From Streptococcus sp. DD12 (lineage in GTDB: Bacteria > Bacillota > Bacilli > Lactobacillales > Streptococcaceae), in the NCBI RefSeq assembly GCF_001578885.1, contig NZ_KQ969495.1:725030-789029 (forward strand): a stretch of DNA of 64,000 nt, in the 5' to 3' direction. The notes under the pieces were generated by a model. That model was given only the letters and a program-made list of their open reading frames with translations. It was not told the DNA's origin and made no database searches. The translations under genes and the position numbers were made by a program. This document shows positions 57,640 to 64,000 of the stretch, piece by piece; the first letter of the stretch is position 1; the number at the start of each line of letters is the position of its first letter.

Positions 57640-57707
57640 TTAGGAAAAGCCTCCAATAAAATATATTTTATAGATAGACAGTAGGCAATACAGTCTAACT
57701 TTCCTTA

Positions 57708-57746
57708 CTATTTTAACAAATAAAATAGAAAATGCAAGCGCTAAGG
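57708..57746 (-). promoter_or_regulatory. tuf promoter with an overlapping cre-like sequence
   Basis: TTGCAT -35 and TAAAAT -10 about 16 bp apart on the minus strand, with a TGT extension. On the plus strand 57733-57746 reads TGCAAGCGCTAAGG, resembling a CcpA site, and it overlaps the -35. The gap 57640-57915 holds otherwise only the tuf leader and the next promoter. Confidence 0.5.
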
Positions 57747-57915
57747 GTGGGTTTTTTCGTATTTTCCTTCGCTAAGCTGCTTTCTTAAAAAAGTCTATTT
57801 TCTGGATATGCTCGGCTATTATTTTCAGAATATTTCGACGAAATATACAAAGAAGCTAGTTCTTTTTTTAAAAAAGTGGTATGATAAGAAAATAATCCTT
57901 TATAAGGAGGCGAAA

Positions 57916-58584
57916 ATGAACAAACCTTTCTTAAGTCCCCAAGACATTCGACAGGCTTTGGATTTCCGAACCGCTGTGCGGGTCTACTCCGAGCGTAAAA
58001 TTCCCAAGGCGGATTTGGCGACCATTTTAGATAGCGCTTGGCTGGCCCCTTCTTCTATCGGGTTGGAACCTTGGCGTTTTGTTGTTTTAGAAAACCCTGA
58101 AATTAAAGCGGCTATCAAGCCCTATGCCTGGGGTGCGCAAACACAACTTGAAACGGCTAGCCACTTTGTCTTGCTCATCGCCTCTAAGGATGTGCGCTAT
58201 GATTCGGACAATGTCTATCAAAGTTTGGTCCGCCGTGGCTTGACCGATGAGCTTACGATTCAACAACGCTTGGCACGGTACGAGGACTTTCAAAAAAAGG
58301 ACCAAGGGATTGCAGAGTCAACTCATGAACTTTGGCAATGGTCTGCCAAACAAACCTATATCGCTCTGGGCAATATGATGATGACGGCCAGTCTACTAGG
58401 CATTGACTCTTGTCCGATTGAAGGGTTTCATTATGAGTCTGTCAATCGTGTCCTAGCTGAATACCAGGTCTTAGACCCTGAGACAGAAGGCATTTCTGTT
58501 ATGTTATCCCTTGGTTACCGCGCCGAGGAGCCCAAACACAGGCGAAGCCGCAAAGATCGTAAGGACGTTATTTTCTGGAAATAA
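57916..58584 (+). CDS. NAD(P)H-dependent nitroreductase-family oxidoreductase
   Basis: 222-residue flavoprotein of the nitroreductase fold. It shows FRTAVRVYSERKIP (FMN-phosphate arginine), WLAPSSIGLEPWRFVVLEN, and the C-terminal MLSLGYRAEE with an Arg-rich end. It reduces nitro compounds or quinones with NAD(P)H; the natural substrate is unknown. The start at 57916 follows AAGGAGG, and an extended -10 (TGGTATGAT) lies about 30 nt upstream. First of three plus-strand genes. Confidence 0.88.
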   Translation: MNKPFLSPQDIRQALDFRTAVRVYSERKIPKADLATILDSAWLAPSSIGLEPWRFVVLENPEIKAAIKPYAWGAQTQLETASHFVLLIASKDVRYDSDNVYQSLVRRGLTDELTIQQRLARYEDFQKKDQGIAESTHELWQWSAKQTYIALGNMMMTASLLGIDSCPIEGFHYESVNRVLAEYQVLDPETEGISVMLSLGYRAEEPKHRRSRKDRKDVIFWK

Positions 58585-58594
58585 GGAGTTAAGG

Positions 58595-58975
58595 ATGAAA
58601 ATGCTACATACATGTATTCGTGTCAAAGACTTAGAGGCCTCTCTAAAGTTTTATAAAGAAGCTTTAGGTTTCGTGGAAAAACGGCGAAGTGATTTCCCAG
58701 AAGCTGCATTTACTCTGGTCTATCTGGGACTTCCCGATGAAACTTATGAGCTAGAATTAACCTATAATTATGGGCATGAAGCTTATGACTTGGGCAATGG
58801 TTATGGCCATATCGCTGTTGGTGTTGACGATCTCTCAGCCAGTCATGCGGCCCATGTCGAAGCTGGCTATCCCGTCACTGACCTTGCTGGATTACCTGGT
58901 ACGCCACCACTCTTTTATTTCATTCAAGACCCTGATGGCTACAAGATTGAAATTATCGACTTAAACCAATTTTAA
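58595..58975 (+). CDS. gloA: Lactoylglutathione lyase (glyoxalase I)
   Basis: 126-residue metal-dependent lyase that isomerises the methylglyoxal-thiol adduct. Metal ligands are visible as His 5 (LHTCIRV), Glu in YELELTYNYG, His in YGHIAVGVDD and Glu in YKIEIID. Typical length. AAGGAG lies 7 nt before the ATG and the gene follows the nitroreductase by 10 nt. Confidence 0.93.
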   Translation: MKMLHTCIRVKDLEASLKFYKEALGFVEKRRSDFPEAAFTLVYLGLPDETYELELTYNYGHEAYDLGNGYGHIAVGVDDLSASHAAHVEAGYPVTDLAGLPGTPPLFYFIQDPDGYKIEIIDLNQF

Positions 58976-58996
58976 AAAGCTAGTAAAGGAGCGACT

Positions 58997-59344
58997 ATGA
59001 CCTTTCGTGAGGATATCACGGCCAACCCAAAGGCAGAAGCCATGAGCGAGGAGCTCATCGCCGTTTTTGAACAAGTACGAGACCCTGAAATTGAGTTGGA
59101 TATCTATAACTTAGGATTAATTTACGAAGTAACCGTTGATGAGGCCGGCCATTGCCGGGTGCTCATGACCTTCACTGACCGCAACTGTGGGTGTGAAGAT
59201 ACCCTGCCTGCCGAACTGGCTGATAAACTCCAACATGTCCCAGGGATCACCTCTTCAAAAATCGAAGTCACTTGGACCCCTGTCTGGAAAATGACGCGCA
59301 TCAGCCGTCTGGGTCGGATTACCTTAGGCATCAGCCCACGCTGA
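58997..59344 (+). CDS. Metal-sulfur cluster assembly factor, DUF59/MIP18 family
   Basis: 115-residue SufT/PaaD-like protein. The DUF59 core is VRDPEIELDIYNLGLIYEV, followed by a cysteine segment (TDRNCGCED) and the C-terminal VTWTPVWKMTRISRLGRITLGI. Related proteins help load iron-sulfur clusters. AAAGGAG precedes the ATG. Last gene of the nitroreductase-gloA unit; the grouping suggests stress or redox functions but proves nothing. Confidence 0.85.
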   Translation: MTFREDITANPKAEAMSEELIAVFEQVRDPEIELDIYNLGLIYEVTVDEAGHCRVLMTFTDRNCGCEDTLPAELADKLQHVPGITSSKIEVTWTPVWKMTRISRLGRITLGISPR

Positions 59345-59398
59345 TTAGCAGATTGGCCAGTATAAAATCTGGATTTCAGCTCATGATTGAATAAAACG

Positions 59399-59428
59399 AA
59401 AAGACCGGCCAATAGGCTGGTCTTTTTT
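59399..59428. terminator. Bidirectional terminator between the DUF59 gene and pheT
   Basis: AAAAGACCGGCC/GGCTGGTCTTTT stem with a 4-nt loop and T6. Confidence 0.88.
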
Positions 59429-59431
59429 GGT

Positions 59432-61837
59432 TTAACGCACTTCTGCTTGCACCTTTTCTTCCAAGGATTTTTGAATTTTAGCCATATAACGAGCGACTTC
59501 TTCGTCTGTTAGGCTGTCTTCAGGGTTTTGGAAGGTTAGGCTATAGGCCATTGATTTCAAACCTTGGCCTAATTTGTTACCTGAAAAGACGTCAAAGAGT
59601 TTGATGTCAGTCAGGCGTTTGACACCTGCAGCCAAAATCGCATCAAGGACTTCTTGATGGGTAACCTCATCCTTCAGCAAGAGAGCTATGTCTCGGGTAA
59701 CTGCTGGGAATTTGGTAATTTCATTAAATGCTTGCGCTGGAGTTAAGGCATTTTCGATAGCAGTTAGGTCTAACTCGGCTACATAGGTTTCTGGAATGCC
59801 ATAAGCTTTTGCGGTATTGGGGTGTACTTGACCGACAAATCCAATCAGACGATCTCCCAGATGAAGGCTTGCCGTACGTCCTGGGTGCATACCTGCCAAA
59901 TCAGTCTTAGCTTGGTAGGTCACCGCCAAGCCCAAACGATCAAAGAGGGCTTCTAGGATACCCTTGGCGTAGAAAAAGTCCACAGGCTGAGCCAGGGTTT
60001 GGAAATCTTTAGCCTGAACAAGGCCTGTCAAAGCAATGGCAAAATGATTGTTTTCCTGTGGCAGGTCTTTTTTGGGGTCACCTGTTTGTTCGAAGACTTT
60101 CCCAATCTCATAGAGGGCCAAATCCCCATTTTTACGGGCAGTATTGTAGGCTACCGTATCCAAGATACCAGGTACCATACTTTGGCGCAAAACAGAACGT
60201 TCAACTGTCATAGGCCACATCAACTCGGTCAGATGTGACGGTGCCAAGGTAAAGGCTGTCGCTTTTTCTGGTGTGGTCAAGGCATAGGTAATGATTTCAG
60301 ACAGACCAGCCCCTTCGGCCACGGTGCGAACCTTGCGGCGCAATTTTTGTGTAGCAGTCAACTCCCCAGCAGTCCCTGCGTCCTTAGGTAGGCTAGTTGG
60401 TAGTTTATCGTAGCCATAAATCCGCGCAATTTCCTCGAAAAGGTCTGCTTCGATGCTGATGTCCCAACGTCTGCGAGGAACGCTCACCGTGAAGTGCTCG
60501 CCATTTCCAGTCAAGCCGAAGCCCAAGCGACGAAAGACATCTTCGATATCACTGTGGGTTAGTGCTGTCCCAAGAACACGGTTGACATCCGCTAGACTAC
60601 TTGAGACAGTGACATCTGAAGTATCCAGGTCTCCTGCTGCAATAACACCTGAACGCACACTAGCGCCAGAGAGTTCTGCAATCAAGCTTGCTGCAGCATC
60701 CAGGGCTTCGGTCACCGTTGCCAGGTTAATGCCTTTTTCAAACCGAGAAGACGACTCCGAACGCAGGTTTAGTCGGCCACTTGTCTTGCGAATCGTTGTG
60801 CCATCAAAGACAGCTGCTTCCAATACAACACGTGTGGTCTGGTCAGAAATCTCTGTAGCTGCACCCCCCATAACACCGGCCAAGGCAACAGGTTTATCAG
60901 CCACGGTAATGACCAAGTCACTGGTCTCTAATTCACGGTCTTCGCCATCAAGGGTCACGAGGTGCTCTCCGGCCAAAGCTTGACGCACCGCAATCGTTTT
61001 GTCTGCGAAGGTGTCCAAGTCAAAGGCATGCATGGGTTGACCATAGTAGATGAGGATATAGTTGGTCACGTCCACGACATTGTTAATAGGACGAATTCCA
61101 GCATTCATGAGCAAGTTTTGCAACCACTGTGGACTTGGGGCGATGGTCACATTGTCCAAAACACGGGTCGCATAAAAGCTAGCCTTGTCACTGTCGATAC
61201 GAACAGCAATCGCATCGCTAGCTGATTGGTCACTTTCAGTCAGTTCAAAACTAGTTAAGTTGACTGGCTTATCGTAAATGGCTGCAACTTCATAGGCCAC
61301 GCCACGCATAGAGAGGGCGTCCGCACGATTTGGCGTAATAGAAAGTTCAATAATCTCATCATCCAAATCTAAAATAGGGAAGACTGACTCCCCAACAGGA
61401 GCATCCTCAGGTAAGATTTGGATACCATCGGCGAATTCTTTGGGGACAACTGAGTCAGAAATGCCTAATTCCCCCAAAGAACAAATCATGCCTAAGGATT
61501 CTAAACCACGAATCTTGCCTTTTTTGATTTTGTAATTATCCGCAATCCGAGCGCCAGGCAAGGCCACAATAACCTTGATACCGGCACGGATATTCGGAGC
61601 ACCACAGACAATTTGTCGAGGGGCTTCTTCCCCTACATCAACCTGACAAAGATGCAGGTGGGTATCCGGCACATCCTCACAGGATAAGACTTCTCCAACA
61701 AGGATTTTGGACAATCCTTCTGCCGGTGAGGTTACCCCTTCTACTTCAATACCTGTCGTTGACATTTTTTCCGCCAAGTCAGCACTTGGCACCTCGATGT
61801 CCACGAGATTTTTTAACCATTTGTAACTTACTAACAT
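59432..61837 (-). CDS. pheT: Phenylalanyl-tRNA synthetase beta subunit
   Basis: 801-residue beta chain. The order is the N-terminal EMAP-like tRNA-binding domain ([23 protein letters not shown]), the B3/B4 editing domain, B5 (inactive class II-like) and the C-terminal anticodon-binding FDX-ACB domain ([24 protein letters not shown]). It forms the alpha2beta2 enzyme with PheS. It lies third in the pheS-GNAT-pheT unit, 67 nt after the GNAT gene. Confidence 0.98.
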   Translation of the reverse strand: MLVSYKWLKNLVDIEVPSADLAEKMSTTGIEVEGVTSPAEGLSKILVGEVLSCEDVPDTHLHLCQVDVGEEAPRQIVCGAPNIRAGIKVIVALPGARIADNYKIKKGKIRGLESLGMICSLGELGISDSVVPKEFADGIQILPEDAPVGESVFPILDLDDEIIELSITPNRADALSMRGVAYEVAAIYDKPVNLTSFELTESDQSASDAIAVRIDSDKASFYATRVLDNVTIAPSPQWLQNLLMNAGIRPINNVVDVTNYILIYYGQPMHAFDLDTFADKTIAVRQALAGEHLVTLDGEDRELETSDLVITVADKPVALAGVMGGAATEISDQTTRVVLEAAVFDGTTIRKTSGRLNLRSESSSRFEKGINLATVTEALDAAASLIAELSGASVRSGVIAAGDLDTSDVTVSSSLADVNRVLGTALTHSDIEDVFRRLGFGLTGNGEHFTVSVPRRRWDISIEADLFEEIARIYGYDKLPTSLPKDAGTAGELTATQKLRRKVRTVAEGAGLSEIITYALTTPEKATAFTLAPSHLTELMWPMTVERSVLRQSMVPGILDTVAYNTARKNGDLALYEIGKVFEQTGDPKKDLPQENNHFAIALTGLVQAKDFQTLAQPVDFFYAKGILEALFDRLGLAVTYQAKTDLAGMHPGRTASLHLGDRLIGFVGQVHPNTAKAYGIPETYVAELDLTAIENALTPAQAFNEITKFPAVTRDIALLLKDEVTHQEVLDAILAAGVKRLTDIKLFDVFSGNKLGQGLKSMAYSLTFQNPEDSLTDEEVARYMAKIQKSLEEKVQAEVR

Positions 61838-61904
61838 AATTTAGATAGCCTCCACTTGGAGTGCTTTTCCTTTCTTTTCTCATCAAACAGGCAAAACTGC
61901 CAGT

Positions 61905-62417
61905 TTACGTCAATCGTTTTTTGAGCAACCAATTCACGTCAACCTTATCCCCCATCAAAAAGACATGCTGACCAAAGCGTTCAAAGCCCTGTTTTCGATA
62001 AAAGGCCTGCGCCTTCTCATTGGCCTCCCAGACACCTAACCAGGCCCAGTCAAAGCCCCTTTCCTTGGCTAAATCTAAGGCAAAACCAAACAACTTCTGA
62101 CCCAAACCATGCCCTTGAAAAGCTTGACGGATATAGAGCCGTTGAATCTCAAATCCATCCGGCAAGTCTTGCTCCGTCTGGGCTTGTCCCCAATTGACCT
62201 TGAGGTAACCAGCCAGTTGCCCCTCATGAAAAAGGAAAAAGGTCTCTGACTCAGGGTCCAGCAAGTCAGCCATTAACACCTCATGGGCGTATGCTTTGGC
62301 ATAGTAGGCTTCTAATTGTTCAGCTGTGTTGGCATAGCCAAACGTTTCGGTATAGGTGGTTTTAGCCAGCTCAGACAAGCGGGGAATTTCACTCAGTTTA
62401 ACGTGTCGGATGCTCAT
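61905..62417 (-). CDS. GNAT family N-acetyltransferase
   Basis: 170-residue GNAT protein. Acetyl-CoA binding motif A is [25 protein letters not shown], and [20 protein letters not shown] is motif B. Substrate unknown. It overlaps the pheS stop by 4 nt (ATGA), so it is coupled to pheS and under the Phe T-box. The insertion of an acetyltransferase gene between pheS and pheT is a known streptococcal arrangement. Confidence 0.9.
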   Translation of the reverse strand: MSIRHVKLSEIPRLSELAKTTYTETFGYANTAEQLEAYYAKAYAHEVLMADLLDPESETFFLFHEGQLAGYLKVNWGQAQTEQDLPDGFEIQRLYIRQAFQGHGLGQKLFGFALDLAKERGFDWAWLGVWEANEKAQAFYRKQGFERFGQHVFLMGDKVDVNWLLKKRLT

Positions 62418-63460
62418 TTGAATTGCTCTGAAAAACGAACATCCCCTTGGTAGAAACCACGGATATCGTTAATCCCATAGCGCAACATCGCCACACGTTC
62501 TTGACCCAAACCAAAGGCGAAACCTGAGTAATGGCTAGGATCGATGCCTGACATTTCAAGCACCCGAGGGTGAACCATGCCGGCCCCCATGATTTCAATC
62601 CAGCCGGTCTTTTTGCAGACATTACAGCCGGCTCCCCCACACTTAAAGCAAGAGACATCGACTTCGACAGATGGTTCCGTAAATGGGAAATAAGACGGGC
62701 GCAAACGAATCTTGCGGTCAGCACCAAACATCTTTTGCACGATGAGCTGAAGCGTTCCCTGCAAATCAGCCATGGAAATATTTTCTCCGACCACTAGGCC
62801 TTCAATCTGATGGAACTGATGGCTGTGGGTCGCATCATCTGTGTCACGACGGAAAACACGCCCTGGTGAAATCATCTTAAGGGGTCCCTGACTAAAATCA
62901 TGGGCATCCATGGCCCTTGCCTGAACCGGTGAGGTATGCGTCCGCAACAAGATTTCTTCTGTGATATAGAAGGTATCTTGCATATCACGTGCCGGGTGGT
63001 CTTTGGGCAAGTTCATCCGCTCAAAGTTATAGTAGTCCTGTTCCACTTCAAAACCGTCTACGACTTGGTAGCCCATTCCGATGAAAATATCTTCGATTTC
63101 TTCACTGGTTTGGGTTAAGACATGGCGATTGCCAGCAGGAATCTGACGACCAGGTAGGGTAACGTCCACACTTTCACTCGCCAGCTTAGCTGCCACCAAT
63201 GCTTCTTCGATTAGGGCTGCGCGCTTTTCAAAAGCTTCGGTCAGCACATCTCGCGCTTCATTGACAATCTTTCCAACCTTGGGACGCTCTTCGGCAGACA
63301 AGTGTTTCATGCCTTTCAGAATTTCAGTCAGAGACCCTTTTTTCCCTAGGACAGAAACCCTCAAGTCTTGCAAGTCTTTGGCACTTTCTGCACCAAAAGC
63401 TTGCAAAGAAGACAAGGTTTCTTCACGCAGTTCTTGCAACTGTTCTTCAATTTTTGACAT
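62414..63460 (-). CDS. pheS: Phenylalanyl-tRNA synthetase alpha subunit
   Basis: 348-residue catalytic chain. An N-terminal coiled coil ([20 protein letters not shown]) is followed by the class II core: [32 protein letters not shown] and [18 protein letters not shown] (motif 3). Start at 63460 with GGAGG upstream; the in-frame extension beyond it runs into the T-box terminator and is not coding. Confidence 0.98.
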   Translation of the reverse strand: MSKIEEQLQELREETLSSLQAFGAESAKDLQDLRVSVLGKKGSLTEILKGMKHLSAEERPKVGKIVNEARDVLTEAFEKRAALIEEALVAAKLASESVDVTLPGRQIPAGNRHVLTQTSEEIEDIFIGMGYQVVDGFEVEQDYYNFERMNLPKDHPARDMQDTFYITEEILLRTHTSPVQARAMDAHDFSQGPLKMISPGRVFRRDTDDATHSHQFHQIEGLVVGENISMADLQGTLQLIVQKMFGADRKIRLRPSYFPFTEPSVEVDVSCFKCGGAGCNVCKKTGWIEIMGAGMVHPRVLEMSGIDPSHYSGFAFGLGQERVAMLRYGINDIRGFYQGDVRFSEQFK

Positions 63461-63481
63461 ATTTCCTCCAATGATGGGCCG

Positions 63482-63697
63482 TCTCAGACAAGAAAAAAAC
63501 CGCCTGACAACATTACGGAGCGTTGTCACGCGGTACCATCCGTTTTCACCTTTTTTTGCAAAAGGCCTTGCTTCTGGGTCTTGGATTGAGTGAATTCAGC
63601 GGGTATCGGCCAAGTAGGGTTCCAGTCCATGCCCTACACTCCCTTGTGGTGTCATCTGCGCTTACTAGTCTCAAAAGACGGCTATTTAATTCCTTAC
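63482..63697 (-). ncRNA. T-box riboswitch for tRNA-Phe controlling pheS-GNAT-pheT
   Basis: The T-box sequence GGATGGTACCGCG lies at about 63542-63530 on the minus strand. The terminator CCGCGTGACAAC/GTTGTCAGGCGG with T7 follows, and the competing antiterminator contains the T-box. Upstream stem I contains AGTA and, on its 3' side, TTC at 63594-63592, a Phe codon in the expected region. It precedes pheS by about 30 nt. Confidence 0.92.
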
Positions 63698-63699
63698 TA

Positions 63700-63727
63700 G
63701 TGTAACAAAAAAAACTATGAAATTCAA
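63700..63727 (-). promoter_or_regulatory. Promoter of the pheST T-box transcript
   Basis: TTGAAT, a 17-bp spacer and TACACT with a TGT extension on the minus strand. Confidence 0.7.
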
Positions 63728-63894
63728 GAGTGCCCTGCCGTCATTTGCTAGCCAGCCCATTTAAGGAGAGACACCTATACCATTCTAAGTTCCCCTAGTA
63801 TCTGTCACTAGCGAATAAACCGATAGCGCTTTTCCGCGATAGCAATTAGTAGCAGGGACATTTTTCATAAACTGTCTCTTTCCTTCACCAAGTC

Positions 63895-63924
63895 TTGACC
63901 CTCCCCCGATTGTTATGCTAAAAT
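63895..63924 (+). promoter_or_regulatory. Promoter of the gene at the right edge
   Basis: TTGACC (63895-63900), an 18-bp spacer and TAAAAT (63919-63924), about 50 nt before the ATG. The gap 63728-63894 shows no other feature I can support. Confidence 0.7.
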
Positions 63925-63930
63925 TAAGGA

Positions 63931-63947
63931 TGTTACAGAGTTGTTAC
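63931..63947 (+). promoter_or_regulatory. WalR/VicR binding site (TGTTAC-N5-TGTTAC)
   Basis: A perfect match to the TGTWAH-N5-TGTWAH direct repeat bound by WalR/VicR. It starts just at the predicted transcription start point. A partly overlapping palindrome AGAGTT/AACTCT is also present. Confidence 0.55.
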
Positions 63948-63976
63948 AAACTCTAGTTTACCAAAGGAGAAATCTT

Positions 63977-64000
63977 ATGTTTTATTGCCGACAAGACCGC
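63977..64000 (+). CDS. Start of an unidentified gene (partial)
   Basis: ATG 63977 with AAAGGAG 6 nt upstream opens a frame (MFYCRQDR) that leaves the window after eight codons. The product cannot be named. A convincing promoter and a WalR-type box precede it, which suggests a cell-wall or surface function. Confidence 0.6.

Overview
The window is a piece of a low-GC Gram-positive chromosome, almost certainly a Streptococcus. The gene neighbourhoods are streptococcal: ligA-dgkB, O-methyltransferase-prsA-alaS, rapZ-yvcK-whiA-pepD, pheS-GNAT-pheT and a leuABCD operon. So are the extended -10 promoters (TGnTATAAT), the strong AGGAG ribosome-binding sites, two T-boxes and a yybP-ykoY (Mn2+) riboswitch in front of a Ca/Mn P-type ATPase. 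I cannot name the species. Most genes lie on the minus strand. No tRNA, rRNA, prophage, insertion sequence or CRISPR array was seen, so this is essentially core genome.

Layout. 1-4.1 kb: a partial GT52-like glycosyltransferase, uvrB with a one-base frameshift, and a CPBP membrane protease. 4.4-8.8 kb: dgkB, ligA, queT and a PlsC-like acyltransferase. 8.9-11.1 kb (plus strand): a tRNA-methyltransferase-like gene, a GIY-YIG protein, a Pr6Pr-like membrane protein and a universal stress protein. 11.2-16.9 kb: a YrdC-domain protein and the leucine operon leuABCD, with a complete attenuator containing three consecutive Leu codons. 17-21 kb: rsuA, nagB, a second CPBP protease and a two-domain GT-D/GT-A glycosyltransferase. 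21-26 kb: a decayed-looking gap, prfC, msrAB and a DHA2-like efflux pump behind a long attenuator-like leader. 26.2-28.1 kb (plus): a YtrA-type GntR regulator with its ABC transporter. 28.1-33.5 kb: alaS and a LURP-one gene under one T-box, a PrsA-like protein and an O-methyltransferase. 33.6-40.1 kb: gpmA, pepD, whiA, yvcK, rapZ, a DUF1003 protein and ridA. 40.3-47.4 kb: a YwaF-like protein and a polymerase-like membrane protein in an operon with murF, then pflA, a CNNM/CBS protein and an AI-2E family transporter. 47.5-48.6 kb (plus): an ABC ATPase and a DUF1294 protein. 48.7-51.5 kb: the Mn-riboswitch-controlled ATPase. 51.6-55.4 kb: DUF1934, an HD-domain protein, a Cof-type phosphatase and a FemABX aminoacyltransferase. 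55.5-57.6 kb: tpiA and tuf. 57.9-59.3 kb (plus): nitroreductase, gloA and a DUF59 protein. 59.4-63.7 kb: pheT, a GNAT gene and pheS under a Phe T-box. At the right edge a plus-strand gene begins behind a promoter carrying a perfect WalR/VicR box.

The most striking content is RNA-level regulation. The window holds two T-boxes, one Mn riboswitch, one leader-peptide attenuator and two further terminator hairpins between a promoter and its gene (uvrB, DHA2 pump). Three genes (ligA, O-methyltransferase, HD-domain gene) have -10 boxes so close to the start codon that their mRNAs should be leaderless or nearly so. I found no clearly undescribed multi-gene system. The best candidates for something new are the DHA2 pump leader, a PrsA-like protein that has lost its lipobox and gained a cytoplasmic tail and membrane anchor, and a Wzy-like protein coupled to murF.
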